NCBI GenBank assembly: GCA_049840435.1
Contig: JASGKY010000025.1
Location: forward strand, 124,001 to 188,000
Length of the DNA stretch: 64,000 nucleotides
DNA from: JADLHS01 sp049840435
Lineage (GTDB): Bacteria > Verrucomicrobiota > Verrucomicrobiia > Limisphaerales > JADLHS01
Direction of reading: 5' to 3'
Made by a program: the position numbers and the translations under genes. The notes below the pieces were generated by a model. The model had not been told where the DNA came from and did not search any database. It worked only from the letters and a program-made list of their open reading frames with translations. This document shows positions 54,890 to 63,851 of this stretch, piece by piece. Position 1 is the first letter of the stretch, and every line of letters begins with the position of its first letter.

Positions 54890-55755
54890 CAGACCGTCGG
54901 TTCGTCATCGCAATCCATTTTCACGATCAACGACCGCAACGCCCGCTCCGACAAAGCTGCCGGCACGCGCAGTTCGAGCTGGCGCACGGCCGCCGGCCCG
55001 GGCGGGAGTTCGAGTGAATGCGCGCCGCCCGCCATAATTTCTGTTTCCGTCGTAATGCGCTGCCCTTCAACTTCACCCGGTGGTGACAACAACACCTGAT
55101 TCATGCGCTGAATCAGCGGCCGACACTCTTCCAAGGCGGCACGCGCAAACGTTCTCACCTCCATTACCGCCGCGTAAGTCCGATAGTTGATCTGGTAGTA
55201 TCGCGAACCCTGCCCGGCTTCTTCCCAAGTGACCTTGCAATGTTTCGTGTACGGAATGGGTAGATAGAAATTGTTGCCGCCATTGCTGTCCGGTTGGTAG
55301 CCCGGATGCGGCTGAACCAAGGGTGAACCGAGGGCGAGATCGCCGCTGAGCAAATCGTAGGCGGGAAAAACCAGCGCGGGTTCGAATGCGCCATCCAGAT
55401 AAACCCGCAGCGCGCCCTGCTTGTTTTTGTCCGTGGTCAGCCAGAAGCGCACGATACAACCCGGCCCGGCGGCATCCATCATCACGCGCTCTGTTCGCCC
55501 CTGGGTTTGCTCGGTGCGGAGGAACTGGTTTTGATCAGAGTTGGCAAACCACCCCGGTTGATTCGGAGCGACCGTGGCGCGGTCATAACTGCTGGCCTGG
55601 TGACAGGTGAATTCCGGCTGGGGCCACCGGGCCACCGCCGCGTAGTCCGTCAGCTCATGCAACAACGTCTTGATCGTGATCTCGGCGCGCGCGCCAGCCA
55701 CTGGGAGCAGAGCCACCGCACAGGCCAAGATGAATTTGTGGGCAGATAAGAACAT
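54850..55755 (-). CDS. GH172 (DUF2961) protein, N-terminal fragment with signal peptide
   Basis: Signal peptide MFLSAHKFILACAVALLPVAGARA, then LLHELTDYAAVARWPQPEFTCHQASSYDRA, GCIVRFWLTTDKNKQGALRVYLDG and YLPIPYTKHCKVTWEE. This is the start of the DUF2961 jelly-roll fold. Joined with the two fragments after it, the enzyme would be about 669 aa and exported. The last few residues (FLAAGWD) are out of frame. Confidence 0.82.
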   Translation of the reverse strand: MFLSAHKFILACAVALLPVAGARAEITIKTLLHELTDYAAVARWPQPEFTCHQASSYDRATVAPNQPGWFANSDQNQFLRTEQTQGRTERVMMDAAGPGCIVRFWLTTDKNKQGALRVYLDGAFEPALVFPAYDLLSGDLALGSPLVQPHPGYQPDSNGGNNFYLPIPYTKHCKVTWEEAGQGSRYYQINYRTYAAVMEVRTFARAALEECRPLIQRMNQVLLSPPGEVEGQRITTETEIMAGGAHSLELPPGPAAVRQLELRVPAALSERALRSLIVKMDCDDEPTVWCPVADFLAAGWD

Positions 55756-55761
55756 GAGAGG

Positions 55762-56958
55762 CTATCCGATGCCGAGCCGTTTCTGCACCAGTTCAAGCGG
55801 CACGCCTTTGGTTTCGATCACCATGGTTTTCACCCAGATGAGTTGCAATACCATCATGAAACAGAAAAACAGAAAGATGAACCCAGCGCGCGCCGGCTGA
55901 TCATTCGCGCCGGAATACTTGACCATCAAGGGAAACGCCGTGGTGAGCAGCGCGGCAAAAATCCAGTGCGTGAAACTGCCCAAGGCCTGACCTTCGGCGC
56001 GATGCCGGTTCGGAAAAATCTCCGAGATGAGCACCCAGATCACGGCGCCCTGCCCCACCGCGTGCGCCGCGATGAAGCCAAAGATGCACACCGGCACAAT
56101 GCTGTAATGCTGCGTGAAAAACGCCCACGCCGTCAGCCCCAACGAAATGATGTAGCCGAACGAACCGATATAAAGCAGCGTGCGCCGTCCGAGCTTATCG
56201 ATCAGCCAGAGGCCGACAAAGGTGAAGATCAGATTGGTGATGCCAATGCCGACGGACTGCAACAAGGCCGCCTCCTGCTTCAAGCCCGTCAGTTCGAAAA
56301 TGCGCGGGGCAAAATAGAGGATCGCATTGATCCCTGAGAGCTGATTGAAAAACGCGACCAGGAACGCGAGGCCGATCGGCACCCGCAAGCGCCAGGTCCA
56401 GAAGCGCGAGGTTGAGGTGCTGTCCGCTCGAGAGGTCGCCATCATCTCGTCGGCGTGAGCTTCGAGTTGCGCCAGGGACAACTCGGGTTCAATCAGCTTC
56501 AACACCTTGACTCCAGCCGCGCGGTCACCCTTGCGGCTGATCAACCAACGAGGACTTTCCGGAATGCCGAAGCACATTAACGCATAAACTAACGATGGAA
56601 TCGCAGCGACCCCCAGCATCCAACGCCACGCATTCTCGCCGCCGATCTTGGCGATGATCGCATTCGAGAGAAAAGCGATGACAATGCCAAACACGATGTT
56701 GAATTGAAACATGCCGGCGAGCCGCCCGCGATATTTAGGAGGCGCGATTTCGGAGATGTAGAGAGAGTGCCGCAATGGTGGAAACTCCGATACCGACCCC
56801 ACCAATGAACCGCGCGACAATGAACAGCCCCACGCCGTTGGCAAGACCACACCCCACGGCCGACAGGACATAAAGTACACCAATGAACAGCAGCGTCGGC
56901 TTCCGGCCGAACTTGTCCGAAGGCCAGCCCCCCAGCAGCGACCCCAGCACTGTCCCAT
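55762..56958 (-). CDS. Sugar-porter MFS transporter, major C-terminal part
   Basis: True sense begins near 56775 (LYISEIAPPKYRGRLAGMFQFNIVFG); the codons before it are readthrough in the wrong frame. Family signatures: PESPRWLISRKG, LVAFFNQLSGINAILYFAPRIF, DKLGRRTLLYIGSFGY, SEIFPNRHRAEGQALGS. Nine or more hydrophobic helices are visible. Together with 56735-57115 it makes a complete 12-helix sugar:proton symporter. It lies 6 nt upstream of the GH172 gene, between GH32 and GH172, so fructose or a short fructan is the likely cargo. Confidence 0.85.
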   Translation of the reverse strand: MGQCWGRCWGAGLRTSSAGSRRCCSLVYFMSCRPWGVVLPTAWGCSLSRGSLVGSVSEFPPLRHSLYISEIAPPKYRGRLAGMFQFNIVFGIVIAFLSNAIIAKIGGENAWRWMLGVAAIPSLVYALMCFGIPESPRWLISRKGDRAAGVKVLKLIEPELSLAQLEAHADEMMATSRADSTSTSRFWTWRLRVPIGLAFLVAFFNQLSGINAILYFAPRIFELTGLKQEAALLQSVGIGITNLIFTFVGLWLIDKLGRRTLLYIGSFGYIISLGLTAWAFFTQHYSIVPVCIFGFIAAHAVGQGAVIWVLISEIFPNRHRAEGQALGSFTHWIFAALLTTAFPLMVKYSGANDQPARAGFIFLFFCFMMVLQLIWVKTMVIETKGVPLELVQKRLGIG

Positions 56959-57115
56959 AAAGCGCGGAGCCTAACGCCAGCCCGTGCATTCCGGGGCTGA
57001 GCCCCCAAAGCGCCTGAATTTTCTGTTCGGCCCCGGAGATGACGACCGTATCGAACCCAAAAAGAAACCCCGCCAAGGCCGAAGTGAGTGACCAAAAGAA
57101 AATACGCCCACTCAT
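56735..57115 (-). CDS. Sugar-porter MFS transporter, N-terminal part (frameshifted)
   Basis: MSGRIFFWSLTSALAGFLFGFDTVVISGAEQ is the first helix, with the GFDTVVISG motif of sugar porters. GGWPSDKFGRKPTLLFIG is the GRKP loop between helices 2 and 3, and FIVARFIGGVGIGVSTIAA is helix 4. The frame then changes inside CACTCTCTCTAC (about 56765-56776), where one extra base separates STIAA from PLYISEIAPP-type sequence. The carrier is functional only if this is a sequencing error or is bypassed. Confidence 0.82.
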   Translation of the reverse strand: MSGRIFFWSLTSALAGFLFGFDTVVISGAEQKIQALWGLSPGMHGLALGSALYGTVLGSLLGGWPSDKFGRKPTLLFIGVLYVLSAVGCGLANGVGLFIVARFIGGVGIGVSTIAALSLHLRNRAS

Positions 57116-57231
57116 AACGCGGCTTTCCAGTCGAAGCCCAGCACGCCGGCTGGAGATGTTTCAGAGATGTTCATGCTTGATGGTTCTTTTACGACGCAGC
57201 CTTGTCCATATTCAAATTGCGAATCGCCATA

Positions 57232-57927
57232 TCATTTCCAGGCGGATTTCAATTCATAAGTCTCCAAAAAGTGCAACTGTGCGGCGCCGCCCTTGGCGGA
57301 GATTGCCAGCGATTTGTTGTCCAACGCCACTATGACACCCATCGGCATATATAACTGGCCGTCATTGCCAAAGATGTCCACGGACGTCCGATCCACCAGC
57401 ATGCGCAACCGAACCTTTCCATTCTCCAGTGGCAGGGCCGTAGTTTTGCCCAGACAGGAAAGGGTTTGCTGCTTTGTATCGTACGTCACGGCAACACCAC
57501 GCAGATTAAAGCTGATTTCCTCGGCGGCGCCGGGCGTGAATTCCGCCAACACTTCGAGCAATTCCCCTTTCACCCCGGCCAGCGGATTCTCGCCCGGGTT
57601 GAGCACCTGCGATTTGATGACGTGCCTGTGGTCCCGCAACGTTGCCAACTCGAGGACCGGGTTGGCGCGAAGCCGCAATCCCTCGGACGTGTTGTGCAAC
57701 GTGAGTTCAACCGGAAGCCCCATCATCTGATTGAACGGCATACCCCGGTGCAAATCGCCGTTTTCGGCCCCAGGGCACGAGAATGCGACGACCATCAACC
57801 GTCGGAATATCACTGTAGGTTTGCGACGCATACCAAGTGTTGCCGTGTTGCAGCGCCAGCGGCTTGGTTTCAGGAGTGAAGGTGGTGCCGTCGAATTTCC
57901 CAACCAGATACATCCCATTCGCCCCAT
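57232..57927 (-). CDS. GH32 fructanase, C-terminal beta-sandwich part (frameshifted)
   Basis: True sense starts near 57765 (NGDLHRGMPFNQMMGLPVELTLHNTSEGLRLRANPV) and continues through VRLRMLVDRTSVDIFGNDGQLYMP, the typical C-terminal domain of GH32. It is separated from the catalytic part by one extra A in the four-base run at 57761-57764 (WGRKRR read instead of WGRNGD). Confidence 0.82.
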   Translation of the reverse strand: MGRMGCIWLGNSTAPPSLLKPSRWRCNTATLGMRRKPTVIFRRLMVVAFSCPGAENGDLHRGMPFNQMMGLPVELTLHNTSEGLRLRANPVLELATLRDHRHVIKSQVLNPGENPLAGVKGELLEVLAEFTPGAAEEISFNLRGVAVTYDTKQQTLSCLGKTTALPLENGKVRLRMLVDRTSVDIFGNDGQLYMPMGVIVALDNKSLAISAKGGAAQLHFLETYELKSAWK

Positions 57928-58897
57928 AAAAAACCCACCGCGAGTTTAGCGGATCGCCCGCCACAGCGATCTCAAAAAAATCCGGACACTCACTATCACC
58001 AGGAAGCGTGACGTCACTCAACTTCTGCCACCGTTTGAGATCCGGCGAGGAGAACAGCGCATAATCACTTTTATCAAGGTAGAGCGCCATGACCCATTTT
58101 TTCCCGGGCGCGTACCAGACTACTTTGGGATCGCGGTTCTCGGCCGCGATGTGTGGGAGGACGGGATTGTTTTTGTATTTCGTCCAAGTGCGACCGCGGT
58201 CATTGCTGAAGGCAATTCCTTGCGTGAACGGTTTTCCAGCGGCAGTGAACATGGCAACCAATGGCTTTTCTTCACCAGTTTGAAAGCCGGTCGTATTGTT
58301 CCAATCCACCACCGCCGAGCCGGAAAACATCGTGCCGTGCTCGTCTGGATAAAGGGCCACCGGCAACTCTTCCCAATGCACCAGATCTTTACTGACCGCA
58401 TGCCCCCAGTGCATGTTGCCCCAGCCCCATCCATACGGATTGTGCTGATAGAACAGGTGATACTCGCCCTGATAATACACCAATCCATTCGGATCATTCA
58501 GCCAGCCGCGGCGGGACGAGAAATGAAACTGCGGGCGGAGCGACTCCTGATAGAGATCCTGCTGTGCTTTGGGTTGGGCTGCTTGCTCCACCGCGCTCAA
58601 GGCCGCTGAATCTTCCGGCAGTTTGTTGACTTTAAGCGTGACGGTTTTGCCTTTGAACGGCGTCGCGTCCAGAAAAGCCCACCAATCGGGTTGGTCGTCC
58701 GCCAATTCGATATCGAACTCACGCTCTGCCTTCCCATCAACCCAAAGGCTCATGCGCCGCTTGGGTGCGCCGTTTTTCACGGGCAAATTCAGATAATCGT
58801 CCTGAACCTTGATCGTGCGCGTCATCTCCTTGGGGCCGCAGCTCCGATCAATTTCCAATCGGTCTGGATGATTTGATCCACGTTGATGTGCCCCCAA
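57707..58897 (-). CDS. GH32 fructanase, catalytic five-bladed propeller part (frameshifted)
   Basis: Contains FHFSSRRGWLNDPNGLVYY with the nucleophile Asp of WLNDPNG, WGNMHWGHAVSKDLVHWEELP, AENRDPKVVWY (RDP motif) and GDSECPDFFEIA with the acid/base Glu. This completes the GH32 active site. Sense begins around PKEMTRTIKVQDDYL; residues before it are readthrough. The enzyme hydrolyses beta-2,1 or beta-2,6 fructans or sucrose. Upstream it joins 58822-59409 after restoring one C in the C4 run near 58837-58840. Confidence 0.88.
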   Translation of the reverse strand: MGAHQRGSNHPDRLEIDRSCGPKEMTRTIKVQDDYLNLPVKNGAPKRRMSLWVDGKAEREFDIELADDQPDWWAFLDATPFKGKTVTLKVNKLPEDSAALSAVEQAAQPKAQQDLYQESLRPQFHFSSRRGWLNDPNGLVYYQGEYHLFYQHNPYGWGWGNMHWGHAVSKDLVHWEELPVALYPDEHGTMFSGSAVVDWNNTTGFQTGEEKPLVAMFTAAGKPFTQGIAFSNDRGRTWTKYKNNPVLPHIAAENRDPKVVWYAPGKKWVMALYLDKSDYALFSSPDLKRWQKLSDVTLPGDSECPDFFEIAVAGDPLNSRWVFYGANGMYLVGKFDGTTFTPETKPLALQHGNTWYASQTYSDIPTVDGRRILVPWGRKRRFAPGYAVQSDDGASG

Positions 58898-59409
58898 GTC
58901 CCGCCAGCTTGATCCACGATCTGGAGCGCGACCGACTGGTTCATAAATTCACTGACGTCCCAGCGCTGGGGCAACAATTGTTCGCTGCCACCCGACTGCG
59001 TGTTAGGGCCGGTGGCGGTGCGGACGACTTTGCCATCACGTAATAGATTGATGCAGGTCTTACCTTCCCATCCCCCGCCGCCAATCAGGAACTGGATGAA
59101 CTTGCGCTTCACCTTGAATGGTGGCGACGTCAGCGTTCCGGTCGAGTTATCGCCTCCGTGGTAGGAGTTCACCAAGCCTCCGCCGCGAAATCCCTCCACC
59201 GGCATCTGGTCTGGCAAAGCTCCATTGACCGGACCAGCTCCAAATGCGGTGCCAGTGACAATCCACTTCCCATAGGTCGCGGCTTCGAAATCTGCGATAA
59301 CGATGTCAGGCTCTTGGGCCTGAACAACGCCTAGCGCCAATACGGCCAGCACCGCAAGTGCGCCCGCCGTTGTTTTGGGTGAAGTGATTTGATTTAACAT
59401 GGTGGCCAT
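58822..59409 (-). CDS. GH32 fructanase, N-terminal export and beta-sandwich part
   Basis: Signal peptide MATMLNQITSPKTTAGALAVLAVLALGVVQAQ. A domain DIVIADFEAATYGKWIVTGTAFGAGP...QRWDVSEFMNQSVALQIVDQAGGTWGHINVDQI follows, the conserved N-terminal module of many bacterial levanases and inulinases. The same module occurs inside the neighbouring 1434-aa GH32 protein. Joined to the two fragments after it, the enzyme is about 726 aa. It starts 33 nt after that neighbour's stop. Confidence 0.85.
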   Translation of the reverse strand: MATMLNQITSPKTTAGALAVLAVLALGVVQAQEPDIVIADFEAATYGKWIVTGTAFGAGPVNGALPDQMPVEGFRGGGLVNSYHGGDNSTGTLTSPPFKVKRKFIQFLIGGGGWEGKTCINLLRDGKVVRTATGPNTQSGGSEQLLPQRWDVSEFMNQSVALQIVDQAGGTWGHINVDQIIQTDWKLIGAAAPRR

Positions 59410-59442
59410 GATGCTCTCAATTTCGTCGCGTGTTAAGACTAA

Positions 59443-62400
59443 CTAGGGCTGCAACCAAGCCGGCTTCAGCTTGGAAACCGCTAGGGAATGGAATGTCGCC
59501 GTCCCGCCGGTGCAGGACAGAGAAACAAGCGAGTTGCCAACCGGATTAGTGGCAGGCAACGGCATATAGACTTGGCCGTTGTTACCAAAAATCTCGACCG
59601 TGGCGCGATCCACAATCAGCTCCAGTTGAATGTTACCGCTAACTGGTGCAAGACTGCTGACGACGCCGCTACAGGAAACCTGCTGGGTAGTCGCATTATA
59701 GGTTACGGCGACACCTTGGAAAGTGAACGTAACAGTTTGCGCCGTGCCGGCCGAGAACAGCGCCTTCACGTGGAACAGCGTGCCGCGAATGCCCGCCAAC
59801 GGATTGTTGCCAGGGCTCACGGTGAGATTCGTCCACAGGTAAGGGACTGAAATGTTGTTAGTGATTTCCACAATCGGCGTCGAGTGCAGCCGGACTCCGC
59901 TGGCAGTCGTGCGTAAGTTAAGTTCGGTCGGAAAATACATCATCTGGTTGAACGGCATCCCCGGCGTGGCCATCTGCGCCCACCCAATCCGGACGATGCG
60001 ATCATCACCCGGCGACATTCTGGAAAAAGTCTGCGACGCGTAGAATCCCACTCCACTGTTGCCGGGCAACTTTGTAGTGCTTGGAATAAAAGTGAGTCCG
60101 TTAAACTGCCCAAGCTGATAGCCACTGCTAGCATCACACAACAACCACATCAGGTTATTCGTGTCACCGTCTACCGGCAGGGGAAAAATGTCCGGGCATT
60201 CAAAGTAACCGTTGATCTTGCTGCGATACGTCCAGTCCCGAAGATTGGTTGAGGAGTGGAATGTGATGCCATCGCCCCCCGTCGCGTTATAAAGCGCCAT
60301 CACCCAGTAATTCGACGGCGCATACCACAACAGCCGCGGGTCGCGACCGTTGTGAACGATGACGGGATTGTTGGTGTAATCAATGAAAGTCAGTCCGCCA
60401 TTGGTGCTGGAAGCGATGCACTCGCCCCGCCCCGTGCTAGTGAACGCGGCCACAATCACATCGTTTGTGCCGGACTTGAGGCCGCTGGTGTTATTCGTAT
60501 CGACCACTGCGCTGCCGGAAAAAACCATATCGCCATAACTGTGCGGATAAATTCCTTCAGGCAAGATTTGTTTCCAATTCACCATGTCGGAACTCACGGC
60601 GTGCCCCCAGTGCATGTTGCCCCAACTCCAACCGTAAGGATTATGCTGATAATACAGGTGATACTGACCGTTGTAATAAAACATGCCGTTGGCATCGTTG
60701 AGCCAGCCGCGGGCGCTGGAAAAATGAAGCTGCGGTCGCAGCGTCTCCCGATACAGGTTCGTCGCCCCGACGATGCCGTTGCTTTGCACGATGGAACTCA
60801 GGCCGGTCGAGCCGGGGGTCAGGCTATTTATCGAAATGATTGCCGACTGATTTGAAAACGCAGACACATCGGCATACGCCCACCAGTCCGGCGCGCCATC
60901 AGCCAGTTCGATGTCGAAATCGCGCACCGCGTTTCCGCCGACGGTCACGGTTACGCGACGCATCGCCGCGCCATTCTTCACGGGGAAGTTCAGCAACGCA
61001 TTCGTCAGCAGCAATGTTCGCGAGAGCGACGGGAAGGCCTCATCGGACAGCGTGACCTGATCCACGTTGATGTGTCCCCAACCGCCCGTCGCTGAATCAA
61101 ATATCTGCACCTGCGCTGACTGACCGAGATAGACGCTAACGTCCCATTGCTGCGGTGTGAGGGCTTCGTTGTTCGCGCCGGTTGTGCTCTTCACCACCAC
61201 GTTACTGATGATGAGATTCATGCCCACGACGCCCGGGTTGTTCCCGCCGCCGATGAGGAAGTTGAGAAATGGCTTGGTGATGACAAACAGCGGCGAGGTC
61301 AACGTGCCCGTTGTGGTATCGCCGCCGAGATAAGAGTTCACGAGCCCTGAGCCCACGTAGCCGCTGACTGGATTCTGGTTGGCCAATGTGCCCTGGGCTG
61401 GTCCGCTGCCGAATGCCCTTCCCGTAGCCACCCATGCGCCATAAGTCGACTGTTCAAAATCTGCGATGACGAGGTCTGTCGAAGCAGGCGCACTCCACAC
61501 CGGTGAATTTGTGGCGCAATAGAAACGTTGGTCACCGGCGCTCATCTCCTCAAACTGCCCGATACCCAGGCTGGAAACCACCACGCCACCAATGTTTGTC
61601 CACGGCCCGACCACATTGGTCGCCGCTTGAACTTGATACGTGAAGTTCGGCGCGCCGGCCACTTGCAGTTGAGAAAGATTGTTCGCGCGTTGCGCCAGCC
61701 GCAGTTGCGCTGGCCTGGTGTTGCCGATGACATCCGCCCAAGCAACTCCAACCCGCACTTCGTCATGCGTCACCGTCCGACCATTTACATAAGCGGCCAA
61801 TGAAATGCCATCGAAGGACAGGTCGGCGGCATTGGAGACGACGAGCGTCGGCGTGATGGGCTCGGTGGCGGAAGTGGGATTTCGATAAACAAAGACATCG
61901 TCGCTGCCAGTCTTGAAATCAATCCGCAGCACGTAAAAGTTTACGTTAGTATTGCCAGCCCCCAAATCGTAGTACGTCGAGCCACCGCCCGCTGGCGACT
62001 GAATGCGCAAGTGGACTTGAGCGTCGCCGGTGTCATTGCCAATGCCTCCCATGCGACCGCCGTCCCCGAGGTCGTTACGGTGCAGCTCGAATTCATAGAA
62101 CAGCGTGGCGCCGTTCGGTTGTTGGAGAAAACTCAGGTAAACCGTTTTGCCATCAGCCCCGACATTGCCGTTGGCATCAAGGTATCCGCGCAGCCCGAAT
62201 GTCCCCGTGGGCAGGCAATCCAGATAACGCCCTTTGCGACTTGCGTTGGAAACAAACAAAGCACCAACAGCGGAGTGAGTGTCATATCCAGCCGGGCTGT
62301 TGTTCCCGGCGGCCAAGTTGTAGGAAAGAATCTGGGATGCGCTGCCGCTGAGATTCACCCACGCGTTAGCCCAACCAAATCCACCGCCCGAACCGCCAAC

Positions 62401-63747
62401 GTCACCAGTCATCGCCCCGTACCCAAAGCCTTCGTAAGCGAGCAAGCCACCAAAGTCAGTCGCGACCCTCACAACAGAACTGGTAACACTGCCGTAGGAA
62501 TTACTGGCGACCAGCACATACAAACCGGCGGCAAACGCGTCGGCATTGCTGTGCCAATACATGGCGTTGGTCGCTCCGGGAACAACCACACCATCGCGAT
62601 ACCACTGCAACAACACAGGCGGTGTTCCAGCAATGGAAGTGCTGATGACGAGATTGCTGCTGGCTTCCATCGTGACCGTTTGTGGACTGGTGATCGCCAC
62701 AGTAATTGGCAAAACCGTCAACCCGGCAGGCGAACTCACGGCGACGCCAAGAGCATTCGATGCGACCACGAAGTATGGCCCGGCGTCGTTGAACTGCACA
62801 CTGGCCAATGAAAGAGTGGCGTTCGTCTTGCCCACCAAAGCCGTCGTGCCGAAATACCATTGGTAGTTCAAAGCCTGAACTGACTGCGCCAAAGCGGTCA
62901 GACTCACAGGTTGACCGGCGTAGCGCAATTGATTGGTTGGTTGCTGCACAAACAGCGGCGGCCCGCCCAACACATCACCCCATGTTTCGCCCAACCGAAT
63001 CTCGTCGTGTTTGACGGTCGTCGTGCCGACAAAAGCCGCGAGGGAAATCCCGTCGAACGACATATCAGAAACGGACGCCATCGTCAGCACTGGCTCATTG
63101 TCCGCTTCGGCGCTTCCCAACGGATTGCGATAAACATAGACATCATCGTTGCCGGCTTTGAAATCAATCCGCAGCACGTAGAAATTGACGTTCGTGTTGC
63201 CCAACCCCAGCGGGGTCTGTTTGGCATTCGGGGCGCGAAGATTGACCGTGGTTGAATTGAAGTCGTTGCCGATGCCGGCAATCCGGCCAGGGTCTCCGAG
63301 ATCGCTGCGATGAAATTCAAATTCGTAAAACAACGTCGCGCCATTCGGCTGTTGGAGGAAACTCACGTAAAGAGTTTTTCCATCGGCCCCAATACGACCA
63401 TTGCTATCCACATAACCACGCGATCCAAAATTGCCATTGGCGGCACGATCCAAGAAGCGCCCGGCGCGCCGGGCGTTGCCAACAAAGGCGCTGTTGCCAA
63501 GCGAGCGGGCATCGAAGCCGGCGGTCCCTTGATTTCCCAAAGCGAGATTGTTGCTGATCACCACCCCGCCGCCCCCCGCCACGTTAACCCAACTATTGCT
63601 CCAGCCGACACCACCGTTCAGGCCGCCCAAACTGGGACTGCCGAACGCGGAGTAACTAAATCCTTCGTAACCCAAGAGTTCAGCGCGGCTGGACGCAGGC
63701 AGCAAACTGCCGGCACAGACAACCATCCATAACAACCGCAACAACAT
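59443..63747 (-). CDS. Giant secreted multidomain GH32 fructanase
   Basis: 1434 aa from ATG 63747, with AGAGG upstream as ribosome site and a signal peptide (LLRLLWMVVCAGSLLPASSRA). Domains: LamG-like module (LLGYEGFSYSAFGSPSLGG, about 22-260), two Ig-like domains (NYQWYFGTTALVGKTNATL; LLQWYRDGVVVPGATNAMY), a second LamG-like module (LLAYEGFGYGAMTGDVGG) nearly repeating the first, an ATNVVGPWTNIGG module, the GH32 N-terminal module (DLVIADFEQSTYGAWVATG), and GH32 proper. Catalytic Asp1018 lies in RGWLNDANG, with NGRDPRLLWY and GYFECPDIFPL. It ends with VDRATVEIFGNNGQVYMP. No frameshift seen. It may hold the polymer through the added modules while the smaller GH32 acts on products. Confidence 0.92.
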   Translation of the reverse strand: MLLRLLWMVVCAGSLLPASSRAELLGYEGFSYSAFGSPSLGGLNGGVGWSNSWVNVAGGGGVVISNNLALGNQGTAGFDARSLGNSAFVGNARRAGRFLDRAANGNFGSRGYVDSNGRIGADGKTLYVSFLQQPNGATLFYEFEFHRSDLGDPGRIAGIGNDFNSTTVNLRAPNAKQTPLGLGNTNVNFYVLRIDFKAGNDDVYVYRNPLGSAEADNEPVLTMASVSDMSFDGISLAAFVGTTTVKHDEIRLGETWGDVLGGPPLFVQQPTNQLRYAGQPVSLTALAQSVQALNYQWYFGTTALVGKTNATLSLASVQFNDAGPYFVVASNALGVAVSSPAGLTVLPITVAITSPQTVTMEASSNLVISTSIAGTPPVLLQWYRDGVVVPGATNAMYWHSNADAFAAGLYVLVASNSYGSVTSSVVRVATDFGGLLAYEGFGYGAMTGDVGGSGGGFGWANAWVNLSGSASQILSYNLAAGNNSPAGYDTHSAVGALFVSNASRKGRYLDCLPTGTFGLRGYLDANGNVGADGKTVYLSFLQQPNGATLFYEFELHRNDLGDGGRMGGIGNDTGDAQVHLRIQSPAGGGSTYYDLGAGNTNVNFYVLRIDFKTGSDDVFVYRNPTSATEPITPTLVVSNAADLSFDGISLAAYVNGRTVTHDEVRVGVAWADVIGNTRPAQLRLAQRANNLSQLQVAGAPNFTYQVQAATNVVGPWTNIGGVVVSSLGIGQFEEMSAGDQRFYCATNSPVWSAPASTDLVIADFEQSTYGAWVATGRAFGSGPAQGTLANQNPVSGYVGSGLVNSYLGGDTTTGTLTSPLFVITKPFLNFLIGGGNNPGVVGMNLIISNVVVKSTTGANNEALTPQQWDVSVYLGQSAQVQIFDSATGGWGHINVDQVTLSDEAFPSLSRTLLLTNALLNFPVKNGAAMRRVTVTVGGNAVRDFDIELADGAPDWWAYADVSAFSNQSAIISINSLTPGSTGLSSIVQSNGIVGATNLYRETLRPQLHFSSARGWLNDANGMFYYNGQYHLYYQHNPYGWSWGNMHWGHAVSSDMVNWKQILPEGIYPHSYGDMVFSGSAVVDTNNTSGLKSGTNDVIVAAFTSTGRGECIASSTNGGLTFIDYTNNPVIVHNGRDPRLLWYAPSNYWVMALYNATGGDGITFHSSTNLRDWTYRSKINGYFECPDIFPLPVDGDTNNLMWLLCDASSGYQLGQFNGLTFIPSTTKLPGNSGVGFYASQTFSRMSPGDDRIVRIGWAQMATPGMPFNQMMYFPTELNLRTTASGVRLHSTPIVEITNNISVPYLWTNLTVSPGNNPLAGIRGTLFHVKALFSAGTAQTVTFTFQGVAVTYNATTQQVSCSGVVSSLAPVSGNIQLELIVDRATVEIFGNNGQVYMPLPATNPVGNSLVSLSCTGGTATFHSLAVSKLKPAWLQP

Positions 63748-63786
63748 GATGTTTACCTCTTGGCTCCGAGTCCGACTTGTTTGAAC

Positions 63787-63822
63787 AAGAGTTGCCGGAG
63801 TCCAACCACTCCGGCAACTCTT
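63787..63822. other. 15-bp perfect hairpin upstream of the giant GH32 gene
   Basis: AAGAGTTGCCGGAGT (63787-63801) is fully complementary to ACTCCGGCAACTCTT (63808-63822) with a 6-nt loop. It lies 40 nt before the GH32 start and 30 nt after the stop of the gene entering from the right edge. No T-run follows on either strand. It may terminate the preceding transcript with Rho or form a stable 5' leader. Confidence 0.7.
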
Positions 63823-63851
63823 CGTGTTAACCAACTAACCAACCAAACCAT

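Noticed and set aside
57203..57209. Single TGTCCAT upstream of the MFS/GH172 genes
   Set aside because: No second half-site 21 bp away, so it does not match the paired operator near araC.
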